A stretch of DNA of 64,000 bases from Rouxiella badensis (GCF_002093665.1 NZ_MRWE01000009.1:66400-130399), one strand, 5' to 3'. Shown: positions 44,997 through 55,186, counted from the stretch's first letter. The notes: generated from the sequence alone by a model not told the origin. Program-made: numbers and translations.

Positions 44997-46091
44997 TTGA
45001 CTGCTTATCTGCTTCGCCGCCTGCTTCTGGTTATTCCGACGCTATGGGCGATTATTACAATCAACTTTTTCATCGTGCAGATAGCGCCGGGCGGCCCGGT
45101 CGATCAGGCTATCGCGGCCATCGAGATGGGCCAGAACAGCGGTCTGCCGGGCAGCAACGGCGGCAGTGGAACCGGCCATGCCAACGCAGGCGTCGGTCAG
45201 GTCGGCGACAGCCAGTACCGCGGCTCTCGTGGCCTTGACCCGGAGGTGATCGCCGAAATTACCCGCCGCTACGGTTTCGACAAACCGCTGCATGAACGCT
45301 ATTTCGACATGCTGTGGCGCTACGCGCGCTTCGACTTTGGCGATAGCCTTTTTCAAGGGGCATCGGTGATGCAGTTGGTAAAATCCAGCCTGCCGGTCTC
45401 GGTCAGTCTGGGCCTGTGGAGCACGCTGATTATCTACCTGGTGTCCATCCCGCTCGGCATCCGCAAAGCGGTCAAAAACGGCAGCGCCTTCGATATCTGG
45501 AGCAGTACGGTCATCATCATCGGCTACGCGGTGCCGTCGTTCCTGTTCGCCATTATGCTGATCGTGTTCTTTACTGGCGGCAACTATCTGGACTGGTTCC
45601 CGCTGCGCGGCCTGACCTCGGCCAACTTTGACTCGCTGCCATGGTATGGCAAAATCTCCGACTATCTGTGGCACATCACGCTGCCTGTGCTGGCAACGGT
45701 GATTGGCGGCTTCGCGACGTTGACCATGCTAACCAAAAACTCGTTCCTTGATGAGGTACAGAAGCAGTATGTGGTCACCGCACGCGCTAAGGGGTTGGAT
45801 GAGCGCAAAATCCTTTACCGCCACGTGTTTCGCAATGCGATGCTGTTGGTGATCGCCGGTTTTCCGGCAACCTTTATCAGCATGTTCTTTACCGGTTCAC
45901 TGCTGATTGAAGTGATGTTCTCGCTGCACGGTCTTGGCCTGCTGGGATACGATGCCACGCTACAACGCGACTTCCCGGTCATGTTTGGCACGCTGTATAT
46001 CTTCACCCTGATTGGCCTGCTGCTGAACATCGTCAGCGACATCACCTACACGCTGGTTGACCCGCGCATCGACTTCGAGGGCCGTCAGTGA
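44997..46091 (+). CDS. yejB: YejB, ABC permease
   Basis: This 364-residue permease matches E. coli YejB from '[23 protein letters not shown]' (quoted in part) to '[11 protein letters not shown]'. A periplasmic loop of about 45 residues after helix 1 is glycine/serine-rich. The EAA loop is '[20 protein letters not shown]'. The start is TTG 44997 after AAGGAG, ten bases beyond the yejA stop. It overlaps the yejE start (TGATG). Confidence 0.94.
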   Translation: MTAYLLRRLLLVIPTLWAIITINFFIVQIAPGGPVDQAIAAIEMGQNSGLPGSNGGSGTGHANAGVGQVGDSQYRGSRGLDPEVIAEITRRYGFDKPLHERYFDMLWRYARFDFGDSLFQGASVMQLVKSSLPVSVSLGLWSTLIIYLVSIPLGIRKAVKNGSAFDIWSSTVIIIGYAVPSFLFAIMLIVFFTGGNYLDWFPLRGLTSANFDSLPWYGKISDYLWHITLPVLATVIGGFATLTMLTKNSFLDEVQKQYVVTARAKGLDERKILYRHVFRNAMLLVIAGFPATFISMFFTGSLLIEVMFSLHGLGLLGYDATLQRDFPVMFGTLYIFTLIGLLLNIVSDITYTLVDPRIDFEGRQ

Positions 46092-47113
46092 TGAAGCTTA
46101 ACCCGATTAACCGCGCGCGTTGGGCTCGTTTTCGCCAGAACCCTCGCGGTTTTTGGTCGCTGTGGATATTCCTGCTTATTCTGCTGCTGGCGATGCTGTC
46201 AAACGTGCTGGCCAACGAGAAGCCGCTGCTGGTGCGTTATCAGGGGCATTTCTATGTCCCTTTTATGGTGAACTACAGCGAATCGACCTTTGGCGGCGAA
46301 CTGCAAACCGCCACTGATTATCAGGACCCTTTCGTGGTGAAGCAGCTTGATAGCCACGGCTGGGTTATCTGGGCACCGCTGCGCCAGAGCTACAACTCGA
46401 TAAACTTTTCGACCCAACAGCCGTTCCCGTCGCCACCGTCCACGCAAAATCTGCTCGGTACCGACAGCAACGGGCACGACGTGCTGGCCGAGATCCTCTA
46501 CGGGCTGCGTATCTCGCTGCTGTTTGGTGCCATGCTCACTCTGCTATCGTCGGTTATCGGCATCGTCATGGGGGCGACGCAGGGCTATTACGGCGGCAAA
46601 ATCGACCTGTGGGGGCAGCGCTTTATTGAGGTCTGGTCCGGCATGCCGACGCTGTTTCTTATCATCATGCTCTCAAGCGTGGTGCAGCCTAATTTCTGGT
46701 GGCTGCTGCTGATAACGGTGTTGTCTGGATGGATGGTGCTGGTTGGCGTCGTGCGCGCTGAGTTCCTGCGCACACGCAATTTTGACTATATCCGCGCGGC
46801 ACAGGCAATGGGCGTCGCAGACCGGACCATTATGCTGCGCCACATGCTGCCCAACGCGATGGTCGCCACGCTGACCTACATGCCGTTTATTCTCTGCGGG
46901 TCGATTACTACCCTGGCTTCGCTAGACTTTCTTGGCTTTGGCCTGCCCATTGGCTCGCCGTCGCTAGGATCACTGCTGTTAGAAGGCAAAAACAATATTC
47001 AGGCACCGTGGCTCGGCATCAGCGCATTCTTGGTGCTTGCCGTCCTGCTGTCGCTGCTGATTTTTATTGGTGAAGCGGTACGCGACGCCTTTGACCCCAG
47101 CCAGACCCGTTAG
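46091..47113 (+). CDS. yejE: YejE, ABC permease
   Basis: This 340-residue permease has the OppC-type N-terminal domain and the EAA loop 'AAQAMGVADRTIMLRHMLPNA'. It matches E. coli YejE throughout. ATG 46091 shares its A with the yejB stop; a GTG one codon earlier is possible. It forms the heterodimeric channel with YejB. Confidence 0.94.
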   Translation: MKLNPINRARWARFRQNPRGFWSLWIFLLILLLAMLSNVLANEKPLLVRYQGHFYVPFMVNYSESTFGGELQTATDYQDPFVVKQLDSHGWVIWAPLRQSYNSINFSTQQPFPSPPSTQNLLGTDSNGHDVLAEILYGLRISLLFGAMLTLLSSVIGIVMGATQGYYGGKIDLWGQRFIEVWSGMPTLFLIIMLSSVVQPNFWWLLLITVLSGWMVLVGVVRAEFLRTRNFDYIRAAQAMGVADRTIMLRHMLPNAMVATLTYMPFILCGSITTLASLDFLGFGLPIGSPSLGSLLLEGKNNIQAPWLGISAFLVLAVLLSLLIFIGEAVRDAFDPSQTR

Positions 47114-47125
47114 GAAGGCCAACAG

Positions 47126-48739
47126 ATGCCACATTCGCCGCTGCTAAGCATTGATAATCTGGATATCGCCTTCAGGCAGGACGGCAGGCTTTCTCAGGTC
47201 GTCAGTAATCTGTCTTTGAGCATGAACGCCGGGGAAACACTGGCATTAGTCGGCGAGTCGGGTTCGGGAAAGAGCGTCACCGCGCTGTCGATACTGCGCC
47301 TGCTGCATACCCAGTCGGTGGTTTATCCGCAGGGCGATATCCTTTTCGAGGGCCAGAGCCTGCTGCATGCCACCGAGGCGCACCTGCGTGAGACTCGTGG
47401 CAATCGTATCGCGATGATTTTTCAGGAGCCGATGGTTTCGCTGAATCCGCTGCATACCATTGAAAAACAGCTCGCCGAGGTGATTACACTGCACCGAGGC
47501 CTGCGTCGCGAGGCTGCACGCGCGGAGATAGTGCAGTGTCTGGACCGCGTAGGCATCGCGCAGGCAGCCTCGCGGCTCGGTGATTTCCCGCATCAGCTTT
47601 CGGGCGGTGAGCGGCAGCGCGTGATGATTGCCATGGCTATCCTCACGCAGCCTAAGCTGTTGATTGCCGATGAACCGACCACCGCGCTGGACGTCTCGGT
47701 GCAGGCGCAAATCCTCAAGCTACTGCACGAACTTAAGCAGGAACTGGGCATGGCGATGCTATTTATTACCCACAACCTGCGTATTGTGCGCTCCATCGCC
47801 GATAACGTGGCAGTGATGCGCGCCGGAGAATGCGTCGAGTACAGCAGCAAGACGGCGCTGTTTGCCGCGCCTCAGCACGCCTACACGCGTCAACTGTTAC
47901 AGGCGGAGCCAAAGGGCAGCCCGTTACCGGTCAAGCCTGACAGTCCACTGCTGCTGCGCGTGGAGAACCTGAGCGTTGGGTTCCCGGTACGTCGAGGCCT
48001 GCTCCGCCGCACCGTCAGTGTCAAGCTGGCGCTGGACAAACTCAGCTTCTCTCTGCGGCGTGGGGAAAGTCTCGGGCTGGTTGGCGAATCAGGCTCGGGT
48101 AAAAGCACAACCGGACTTGCCCTGTTGCGTCTGCTCCATTGCGAAGGAAAAATCGAATTCGACGGTCAGCCGTTACATAGGTTTAATCGCCGCGCCATGC
48201 TGCCGTTTCGCAGTCGAATCCAGGTGGTATTTCAGGACCCCTATTCCGCGCTGAATCCCCGCTTGAACGTGATGCAGATTATCGCCGAAGGGCTTATGGT
48301 GCATAAGCGTCTAACAGAACAACAGCGTGAGGAGCAGGTGATTGCCGCGATGCGCGAGGTGGGGCTGGATCCTCAGGCGCGTCACCGTTATCCCACCGAG
48401 TTTTCCGGCGGTCAGCGGCAGCGCATTGCCATCGCTCGCGCGCTTATCCTGCAACCGGAGCTGGTTATCCTGGACGAACCCACGTCATCACTGGACAAAT
48501 CCGTGCAGGCCCAGATTCTCGAGCTGTTACACAACCTGCAACAACGCTACGGCCTGTCGTATCTGTTTATCAGCCATGATTTGCACGTGGTGAGGAGCCT
48601 GTGCCATCAGGTGATTGTCTTGCAAAAGGGGAAAGTGGTCGAACAGGGGGACTGTGAAAAGCTGTTTACGCGGCCTGAACAGGCCTATACGCGTGAATTA
48701 TTGGCGTTAGCAGAAGCAAATGACGGTCAGCAGCGTTAG
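47126..48739 (+). CDS. yejF: YejF, double ABC ATPase
   Basis: This 537-residue ATPase has two complete nucleotide-binding domains, each with Walker A GESGSGKS, followed by 'LSGGERQR' and 'FSGGQRQR' signatures and 'LLIADEPTTALD' / 'LVILDEPTSSLD' Walker B sites. It powers YejABEF. Last gene of the operon, 12 bases after yejE and ten bases from the convergent yejG stop. Confidence 0.95.
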   Translation: MPHSPLLSIDNLDIAFRQDGRLSQVVSNLSLSMNAGETLALVGESGSGKSVTALSILRLLHTQSVVYPQGDILFEGQSLLHATEAHLRETRGNRIAMIFQEPMVSLNPLHTIEKQLAEVITLHRGLRREAARAEIVQCLDRVGIAQAASRLGDFPHQLSGGERQRVMIAMAILTQPKLLIADEPTTALDVSVQAQILKLLHELKQELGMAMLFITHNLRIVRSIADNVAVMRAGECVEYSSKTALFAAPQHAYTRQLLQAEPKGSPLPVKPDSPLLLRVENLSVGFPVRRGLLRRTVSVKLALDKLSFSLRRGESLGLVGESGSGKSTTGLALLRLLHCEGKIEFDGQPLHRFNRRAMLPFRSRIQVVFQDPYSALNPRLNVMQIIAEGLMVHKRLTEQQREEQVIAAMREVGLDPQARHRYPTEFSGGQRQRIAIARALILQPELVILDEPTSSLDKSVQAQILELLHNLQQRYGLSYLFISHDLHVVRSLCHQVIVLQKGKVVEQGDCEKLFTRPEQAYTRELLALAEANDGQQR

Positions 48740-48749
48740 CCAACGGCCA

Positions 48750-49100
48750 TTAGAAGGGATAAATTGCGGAGACGGAAACCGATTCGGCGATGGCGGTGCC
48801 GATGTTTTTCAGGCGGCACATGGTGGCGCTCTCGTCGTCGCGTTTAACAAACAGGCACAGCTCGCCTTCGCACTCGACGATGTTACTCTCGACCTGAATT
48901 TCGCGTAAGGAGAGGTTCAGGCTCTGTAGCACCTGGCGGGCGCTGTCCCCTTCAGGGCTGAGCAGCTTCAGGCCGACCAAGTTGCTATCCTCTTCGTCTG
49001 CCGGCAGTGAAATAGCTTCCACTTTGATGCCCGCAAAACCAGAAAGCCAGCGGTAACTCTGTGGCAAACGGTGGACGACGGAAAAATGATTGGTATTCAC
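48750..49100 (-). CDS. yejG: YejG family protein
   Basis: This 116-residue protein matches E. coli YejG ('FSVVHRLPQSYRWLSGFAGIKVE' in part, 'ESNIVECEGELCLFVKRDDES'). Small and soluble, of unknown function, restricted to enteric bacteria. It is the last backbone gene before the ketogluconate island. Confidence 0.9.
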   Translation of the reverse strand: MNTNHFSVVHRLPQSYRWLSGFAGIKVEAISLPADEEDSNLVGLKLLSPEGDSARQVLQSLNLSLREIQVESNIVECEGELCLFVKRDDESATMCRLKNIGTAIAESVSVSAIYPF

Positions 49101-49757
49101 AATACTCCCAAGAAATATTCAACAATAAATTTACAAAATTGCAACTCATGAACCAAGGTATAACGCACAATCCGTGGTTTTGCCTGATAAATAGTTAAAA
49201 AAGAAGCCACTATTTACATGACATTAACCATTTAAGTACATAAGCGGTACATTATGGCGTTTTTTTGACCACCAGCTTGTGTTTTTGAGATCTCGATCTC
49301 ACTTCGAGTCATTTGTAACCCTTTCCGAATCATTTCTCAACCAATTTCATTCATCGCCGTTACCTTTTAGACGCCATAATGTCACAAAAAACAAACAAAC
49401 CGAGGTGGTAAATAAATTTAAAATTATACTTATCAATATCTTGTACGTGTTACATTTGGTTAATAAAAAACGAACCAAAAGGTTCATTACAATTTGGACA
49501 TTTCGCCCTTTTTAGCCTACCAAGTGTTACTAAATTGTTAATCAAAATCCAAATGAAAACAGAATGTTATTTTTTAGCACGATTTGTTAGCGCTTTTTGG
49601 CAAATCAGGGATTATCATCCACACCGTTTTTACTGGATTACTCTATCAATGAGGCAAAGAACCTCTTAAAGAGGCCCCCAGCTTCTGCGTAACCTGATAA
49701 AAAATAATAACTTTTGGCAAGCCGCAGGCTTATTCCCCCTTCCTTTAGAGAAATGTG
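49101..49757. other. Long AT-rich intergenic region before the gluconate dehydrogenase operon
   Basis: No convincing gene is present in 657 bases. Structures: a 12-bp inverted repeat with arms at 49249-49260 and 49371-49382, and the palindrome CCTCTTAAAGAGG (49662-49674). The dehydrogenase promoter must lie here. No GntR/IdnR-type box as good as those near idnR was found. Confidence 0.55.
49249..49382. repeat. 12-bp perfect inverted repeat, arms 110 bp apart
   Basis: ACATTATGGCGT (49249-49260) and ACGCCATAATGT (49371-49382) are exact reverse complements in the yejG-gluconate dehydrogenase gap. The left arm is followed by TTTTTT. The arms could be two sites for one regulator or remnants of a mobile element's ends. 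Confidence 0.5.
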
Positions 49758-50375
49758 ATGGACAAAAAACGTTCACTTTTTGACGAAAACACCCAGGAAA
49801 ATGGTACCGGTTTCAGTCGCCGCGACATGCTAAAAGGCGTGGGTTCGGCGATGGTTGCTGCTACCCTTTTGGGCTTTCCGTTTTTAACCCAGGCAGAAAC
49901 AGACACCGCAACCGGATCACCGGTTATCTTCACCCAATTCTTTATTGTTTCTCAGGCGATTACCGAGCATCAGGACCTCAGTCCAGGCATGTCTGCGCGT
50001 ATCTTCAACGCCTTCTATCATGGCAATCCGCAGTTTGCGACGCAGGTGACCAAACTTTATGGTCTGCTGCAGCCTAACCAGCGTGCAAAACAGTTTCAGG
50101 AAGTCGCGAAACAAAATGGCCTTGGCGATGTGCTGACCAGCATCATCACCGGCTGGTACACAGGCACGATTAAGAATGGTACCGATACCATTCTTATTTC
50201 CTATAAAGATGCCCTGATGTATCGCCCGGTAAGCGATGGACTGATTGTGCCGACCTACTGTGGCAATGGCCCGCTGTGGTTCACCGCCCCACCTCCGGCC
50301 GCCCCGATGCCGGAATATATGAAAGAAGAACGCTTAAAAGCGACGCCTGATACTGTTAATACGAGCAAAGCATGA
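49758..50375 (+). CDS. Gluconate 2-dehydrogenase subunit 3 (gamma, Tat-exported)
   Basis: This 205-residue subunit has an N-terminal twin-arginine signal FSRRDMLKG followed by a hydrophobic stretch to about residue 46 ('FPFLTQA'). The rest fits the gluconate 2-dehydrogenase subunit 3 family ('HQDLSPGMSARIFNAFY', 'GWYTGTI', 'YKDALMYRPVSDGL'). It is needed to export the cofactor-loaded flavoprotein through Tat. ATG 49758 is preceded by an in-frame GTG at 49755. It overlaps the next gene by ATGATGA. Confidence 0.9.
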   Translation: MDKKRSLFDENTQENGTGFSRRDMLKGVGSAMVAATLLGFPFLTQAETDTATGSPVIFTQFFIVSQAITEHQDLSPGMSARIFNAFYHGNPQFATQVTKLYGLLQPNQRAKQFQEVAKQNGLGDVLTSIITGWYTGTIKNGTDTILISYKDALMYRPVSDGLIVPTYCGNGPLWFTAPPPAAPMPEYMKEERLKATPDTVNTSKA

Positions 50376-52030
50376 TGAATAAACCTACTTTTACCGCAGA
50401 CGGCGATGCGTCTGCTGACGTTATTATTGTTGGTTCAGGGATTGTTGGCGGCATGATTGCCGACCAAATGGTCAGCCTGGGGCATTCCGTGCTGGTGCTG
50501 GAAGCCGGTCTGCGCATCGAGCGCGCACAGGCCGTTGAAAACTGGCGTAATATGCCGTTTGCCAACCGTGCAGGCTCAGACTTTCAGGGACTGTATCCGC
50601 AGTCCGAGCTGGCGCCTGCTCCGCTCTATTTCCCGAAAAATAACTATGTGAATCTGACCGGCCCAAGCGCCAGCAGCTTCCAGCAGGGCTACCTGCGTAC
50701 CGTCGGCGGCACAACCTGGCACTGGGCGGCCTCGTGCTGGCGTCACCTGCCAAACGACTTCAAGATGAAAACCCTGTACGGCGTTGGCCGTGACTGGCCA
50801 ATTTCCTATGAAGAGCTGGAACCTTATTACTGCCGCGCGGAAGAAGAGATTGGCGTTGCGGGCCCAAGTGACCCAGCGTTGCAGTCCCCTTCCCAGCGCA
50901 GTAAACCTTATCCGATGGAGCAGGTTCCTTACGCCTATGGCGATACCCGCTTCGCGGAAGTGGTCAATCCGCACGGCTTCAAATCTGTCCCTATCCCACA
51001 GGGCCGCAGTACGCGCCCGTGGAACGGTCGCCCAACCTGCTGCGGCAACAACAACTGTCAGCCAATCTGCCCTATTGGCGCTATGTACAACGGCATTAGC
51101 CACGTCGAGCGTGCGGAGAATAAAGGCGCTGTCGTCCTGGCCGAGTCCGTGGTTTACAAGATTGATACCGACGAACACAACCGCGTTACCGCCGTACACT
51201 GGCTGGACAACAAAAAGCAGTCACACAAAGCGACCGGTAAGGTCTTCGCACTGGCCTGTAACGGCATCGAAACACCGCGCCTGCTGCTGATCGCCGCCAA
51301 CGAGAAAAACCCGAACGGTATCGCCAACTCTTCCGACCACGTTGGTCGCAACATGATGGACCACTCGGGCTTCCACTGTACCTTTATCGCCTCAGAACCG
51401 CTGTGGATTGGCCGTGGTCCTGCCCAAAGCAGCTGCCTGGTTGGCCCACGTGACGGGGAATTCCGCAGCAAATACTCTGCCAACAAAATGATCGTCAATA
51501 ACATCAGCCAGGTGATCCCTGCCACCAACAAAGCGCTGGAGATGGGACTGGTGGGCGAAGAGCTGGACGCCGAGATCCGCCGTCGCTCGATTTATGGCGT
51601 GGATCTCTCCATCAGCCTGGAACCGTTGCCGGATCCCAATAACCGCCTGACGCTCAGCAAGACACGTAAGGATCCGCACGGCCTGCCTTGTCCGGATATC
51701 CACTATGACGTGGGCGATTATGTGCGTGAAGGTGCAGTTGCGGCTCACAAGCAGCTGGAAGAAATCGGCAAGCTGTTCATGGCCGAAGATTTCAACATCA
51801 CCACCAGCCTGAACGCCAATAACCACATCATGGGTGGCACCATCATGGGCAATGACCCGAAAGATTCGGTGGTCAACGGCGACTGTCGTACCCACGACCA
51901 CGAAAACCTGTGGCTACCGGGCGGCGGGGCTATCCCTTCTTCGAGCGTGGTGAACAGCACCCTGACAATGGCGGCACTGGCGTTGAAAGCGGCCGATGAT
52001 ATGGCGAAATCTCTGGCAGGTACGGCATGA
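50372..52030 (+). CDS. Gluconate 2-dehydrogenase flavoprotein subunit (GMC oxidoreductase)
   Basis: This 552-residue GMC-type flavoprotein has its FAD loop 'IIVGSGIVGGMIADQ' near residues 18-32. Cysteines C223, C224, C229 and C233 in 'PTCCGNNNCQPICPIG' match the iron-sulfur ligand region of FAD glucose dehydrogenases. The C-terminal catalytic histidine region is 'NANNHIMGGTIMG'. It has no signal of its own and should be exported with subunit 3. It oxidises an aldonate or related sugar in the periplasm and passes electrons to the cytochrome subunit. Gluconate is the likeliest substrate because ketogluconate genes follow; 2-ketogluconate or sorbitol are alternatives. Confidence 0.9.
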   Translation: MMNKPTFTADGDASADVIIVGSGIVGGMIADQMVSLGHSVLVLEAGLRIERAQAVENWRNMPFANRAGSDFQGLYPQSELAPAPLYFPKNNYVNLTGPSASSFQQGYLRTVGGTTWHWAASCWRHLPNDFKMKTLYGVGRDWPISYEELEPYYCRAEEEIGVAGPSDPALQSPSQRSKPYPMEQVPYAYGDTRFAEVVNPHGFKSVPIPQGRSTRPWNGRPTCCGNNNCQPICPIGAMYNGISHVERAENKGAVVLAESVVYKIDTDEHNRVTAVHWLDNKKQSHKATGKVFALACNGIETPRLLLIAANEKNPNGIANSSDHVGRNMMDHSGFHCTFIASEPLWIGRGPAQSSCLVGPRDGEFRSKYSANKMIVNNISQVIPATNKALEMGLVGEELDAEIRRRSIYGVDLSISLEPLPDPNNRLTLSKTRKDPHGLPCPDIHYDVGDYVREGAVAAHKQLEEIGKLFMAEDFNITTSLNANNHIMGGTIMGNDPKDSVVNGDCRTHDHENLWLPGGGAIPSSSVVNSTLTMAALALKAADDMAKSLAGTA

Positions 52031-53442
52031 AAAAATTACTGAGTTTAGGCCTGCTGGGCGCGGCGCTTAGCGGCTTTACGGGCATGGCATCGGCACAGGA
52101 CAGCCAGCTTGACCTGATTGCCAAAGGGAAACTGGTCGCGACGGCGGCCGACTGTCAGGCTTGTCATACCAATCCGGAAGGCGGTAAGCCTTTTAGCGGC
52201 GATTACGCGATTCACTCGCCGATGGGCACGATTTATACCACCAACATTACGCCGTCGAAGCAGTTTGGTATCGGCAACTATACGCTACAACAGTTTAGCC
52301 GCGCGGTGCGTGAAGGAGTGCGTCCGGACGGTGAAAATCTTTATCCGGCGATGCCCTATACCTCTTACAGCCACATGAGCGACGAAGATATTCAGGCAAT
52401 GTATGCCTATTTCCAGCTCGGGGTAAAACCGGTTGAACAGCCAACCAAGCCAACCGCATTGCCGTTCCCGTTCAATATGCGCATCGCGATGGCGGGCTGG
52501 AATCTGATGTATCTGGACAGCTCGGCGTTCAAGCCTGACCCAACCAAGAGCGAGCAATGGAACCGAGGCGCGTATCTGGTTAACGGCGCAGGCCACTGCG
52601 ACACCTGCCACACACCGCGTAATCTGATGATGGGCGAAGTGACCAGCAAACCGCTGGCTGGTGGCATGGTCGGTCCATGGTATGCACCCAACATCAGTTC
52701 AGATCCGATAAGCGGTATCGGTAACTGGACGCAGGCACAGCTGGTTGAATACATGAAAACCGGTCGCACCTTGGGCAAAAACCAGGCGGCTGGCCCGATG
52801 GCCGAGGCGGTGCAAAACAGCCTGCAATACCTGCCGGAATCCGATCTCAACGCGATCGCTTTCTATCTGAAAAACAGCACGCCGGTGCGTGACCCTGCCG
52901 ATCAAAAGGCGGCCGACAGCTTTGGTTCGAAACAGGTTAACGTAGAAGAGGGTCTGCGCGGTGCGCATCCATCCAACGCTAATAACACCATTATCGGCGG
53001 TGCGGCCCTGTTCAGCGGCTACTGCGCGAGCTGTCACCAGCCGGACGGCGGCGGCAGTAAAAATCAGGCTTATCCGTCTTTGTATAACAATACCGCGACC
53101 GGCCTGAACAACGCGTCCAACTTGATCTCGGCGATCTTGTACGGCGTTGACCGACAGGTTGGAGATCAACACGTGCTAATGCCGAAATTCGGCGAAGGTT
53201 CGTACGTTGGGCAACTGACCGACGCACAAATTGCCGACATCTCCAACTATGTACTGACCAACTTCGGCAATGCGGATATTCAGGTGACCTCACACGACGT
53301 GGCCGTGCTGCGCGCCGGGGGTCCAGTTACGCTGCTCGCTAAGCTACAGCCGTTTATGGCACCGGCGATGGGAGTGGGTGTGATTATCGTGCTGGCGCTG
53401 ATTTTCTGGCTGTTCAGCAGGCGTAAAAACCGCCGTCGCTGA
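52027..53442 (+). CDS. Gluconate 2-dehydrogenase cytochrome c subunit
   Basis: This 471-residue triple-haem cytochrome has signal peptide residues 1-23 (ASA). CXXCH sites are at C43/C46/H47, C191/C194/H195 and C333/C336/H337. A C-terminal membrane anchor at about 441-465 is followed by RRKNRRR. It carries electrons from the flavoprotein to ubiquinone. It overlaps the flavoprotein gene by ATGA and completes the operon. Confidence 0.93.
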   Translation: MKKLLSLGLLGAALSGFTGMASAQDSQLDLIAKGKLVATAADCQACHTNPEGGKPFSGDYAIHSPMGTIYTTNITPSKQFGIGNYTLQQFSRAVREGVRPDGENLYPAMPYTSYSHMSDEDIQAMYAYFQLGVKPVEQPTKPTALPFPFNMRIAMAGWNLMYLDSSAFKPDPTKSEQWNRGAYLVNGAGHCDTCHTPRNLMMGEVTSKPLAGGMVGPWYAPNISSDPISGIGNWTQAQLVEYMKTGRTLGKNQAAGPMAEAVQNSLQYLPESDLNAIAFYLKNSTPVRDPADQKAADSFGSKQVNVEEGLRGAHPSNANNTIIGGAALFSGYCASCHQPDGGGSKNQAYPSLYNNTATGLNNASNLISAILYGVDRQVGDQHVLMPKFGEGSYVGQLTDAQIADISNYVLTNFGNADIQVTSHDVAVLRAGGPVTLLAKLQPFMAPAMGVGVIIVLALIFWLFSRRKNRRR

Positions 53443-53458
53443 TGGCCGGTTGAGACGT

Positions 53459-53496
53459 AAAAAAAGGAGAGCGCCAGTGGCGCTCTCCTTTTTATT
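53459..53496. terminator. Bidirectional terminator
   Basis: AAAAAGGAGAGCGCCA / TGGCGCTCTCCTTTTT is a long perfect stem with A and T runs on both sides. It ends the dehydrogenase operon and the convergent SDR operon. Confidence 0.93.
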
Positions 53497-53517
53497 TGTG
53501 CCGTATATGCCGGAGAA

Positions 53518-54273
53518 CTAGCCGCGTCCGACAAACGGCATCGCGGTGGCCATCACGGTCAAGGTCAGAATATTGGTGCCGTCAGGCTGGTTCGCCATAA
53601 ACGCCACCGCTTCGCCGACCTTGTCGGCCGGCATGACAGGTTCCTGCGCCAATTCGAAATCTGCCTGAAGCCTGCCGCTTAATGCCTTGTTGCCCATATC
53701 AGTCGCGGCGTTGCCGACGTCGATTTGCCCACAGGCAATATTATAGCGACGACCATCAAGCGAGGTGCTCTTGGTCAGGCCGGTTATCGCGTGTTTGCTG
53801 GCGGTATACGCCGCCGAAAAAGGACGCGGCGTATGGGCCGAGATAGAACCGTTGTTGATAATTCTGCCGCCCATCGGGGTTTGCTGCTTCATCAGCTTGA
53901 ACGCCGCCTGCGTACACAGGTAGGCACCGTTCAGATTGGTGTTGATGACCGTCAACCAGTCCTCGTAAGGTTGGTCCTCAATCGGCTGTTCCTTGACGTT
54001 GGTACCGGCGTTATTAAACAGCACGTCGAGGCGGCCAAAGTTTTCCTGAACCGTTGAAAACAGCGCCGACACCGAATCAGGACTCGTAACGTCCACGGTC
54101 AACGCGTGCGCCTGGCCGGGCGCAAACTGCGCGACGGCCTGGCTGAGCTTTTCCTGGTTACGCCCGGTCAGGATGACCACAAATCCGCTGGCGGCCAGTG
54201 CCTTGGCGGCGCTCAGACCGATCCCGCTGCCTGCTCCGGTAATCAGGGCAATCTTCTTTCCGTTATGGCTCAT
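53518..54273 (-). CDS. SDR-family NAD(P)-dependent oxidoreductase
   Basis: This 251-residue classical SDR has the cofactor loop TGAGSGIG (residues 12-19), NNAG, the catalytic S-x-Y-x-x-x-K ('AYTASKHA') and a variable C-terminus. The substrate cannot be read from sequence. It follows idnO by 31 bases in the same direction, so it may reduce another ketogluconate or act as a sugar-acid epimer step. Cytosolic. Confidence 0.85.
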   Translation of the reverse strand: MSHNGKKIALITGAGSGIGLSAAKALAASGFVVILTGRNQEKLSQAVAQFAPGQAHALTVDVTSPDSVSALFSTVQENFGRLDVLFNNAGTNVKEQPIEDQPYEDWLTVINTNLNGAYLCTQAAFKLMKQQTPMGGRIINNGSISAHTPRPFSAAYTASKHAITGLTKSTSLDGRRYNIACGQIDVGNAATDMGNKALSGRLQADFELAQEPVMPADKVGEAVAFMANQPDGTNILTLTVMATAMPFVGRG

Positions 54274-54304
54274 AGGTTTTCCAAAAATCAGTCTGGGCTA
54301 CGCG

Positions 54305-55069
54305 TTACACCGCGGCCATCATGCCACCGTCAACAAACAGCAGGTGACCATTCACAAAATCAGAGGCGCGTGAAGACAGGTAAACTGCGGCGCCGATAAG
54401 CTCTTCAGGGTTGCCCCAGCGCGCTGCGGGGGTTCGCTTGCACAGCCAGTCGGAGAACTCTTTGTTGTCCACCAACGCCTGCGTCATGTCGGTCTTGAAA
54501 TAGCCCGGTGCGATACCGTTCACCTGAATATTATAGCGAGCCAGTTCAACGCACATGCCGCGGGTCAGCATTTTCACCGCCCCTTTAGAGGCCGCGTAAG
54601 GCGTGATGGTATCGCGCCCCAGTTCGCTCTGAATGGAACCGATGTTGATGATTTTGCCGCGTTCACGTTTAACCATATAGCGTGCGACGGCCTGCGAAAC
54701 CAGGAATACCGACTTTTGGTTGACGGCGACAATGTCGTCCCAGTCTTTTTCCGGGAATTCTGTGAATTTATGACGACGCTGAATACCGGCGTTGTTGACC
54801 AACACGTCGATAGCACCAATCTCACGCTCAATCTTGTCGATAGCGTCGTTCACCGCTTTGCTATCTGTCACGTCGAACGCCACAGGATGGGCAATGAATC
54901 CCGCTGCGCGCAGGCTCTCAGCGGCCTTGCTGGCCGACTCCTGCGTCGTGCTGTTGATAATGATTTCGGCGCCGTGTTCGGCCAGCCCTTTTGCCAACAG
55001 GTATCCCAGTCCGCGTGATGACCCGGTGACCAGAATTTTTTTGTTATCCAGCGAGAATAAGTTTGTCAT
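54305..55069 (-). CDS. idnO: Gluconate 5-dehydrogenase / 5-ketogluconate reductase
   Basis: This 254-residue SDR, the same length as E. coli IdnO, has TGSSRGLG, NNAGIQRRHKF, the Y-x-x-x-K in 'PYAASKGA' and 'GIAPGYFKTDMTQALV'. It reduces 5-keto-D-gluconate to gluconate with NADPH. ATG 55069 after AGGA gives the E. coli-like N-terminus (MTNLFSLD). It is divergent from the LacI-type regulator across a region with a CRP site and GntR/IdnR-like boxes. The E. coli partner genes idnD, idnT and idnK are absent here. Confidence 0.88.
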   Translation of the reverse strand: MTNLFSLDNKKILVTGSSRGLGYLLAKGLAEHGAEIIINSTTQESASKAAESLRAAGFIAHPVAFDVTDSKAVNDAIDKIEREIGAIDVLVNNAGIQRRHKFTEFPEKDWDDIVAVNQKSVFLVSQAVARYMVKRERGKIINIGSIQSELGRDTITPYAASKGAVKMLTRGMCVELARYNIQVNGIAPGYFKTDMTQALVDNKEFSDWLCKRTPAARWGNPEELIGAAVYLSSRASDFVNGHLLFVDGGMMAAV

Positions 55070-55170
55070 TACGATTTTCCTGACGTTACCGATAAAAGTG
55101 TTCGTGAGACCCACGACCCAGGCGAAAAAATTTATGTCATTCAATCAAAGCGGTTTACCCGCCCGCAAAC

Positions 55171-55186
55171 TGTGATACAGATCACG
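55171..55186. promoter_or_regulatory. CRP-cAMP binding site
   Basis: TGTGATACAGATCACG matches the CRP consensus TGTGA-N6-TCACA in 9 of 10 conserved positions. It lies 102 bases before idnO and suggests catabolite control, as for the E. coli idn operon. Confidence 0.8.

Noticed and set aside
49279-49515. A 78-codon frame in the yejG-gluconate dehydrogenase gap
   Set aside because: Low-complexity A/T-rich sequence, no Shine-Dalgarno, no similarity, and it covers one arm of the inverted repeat.
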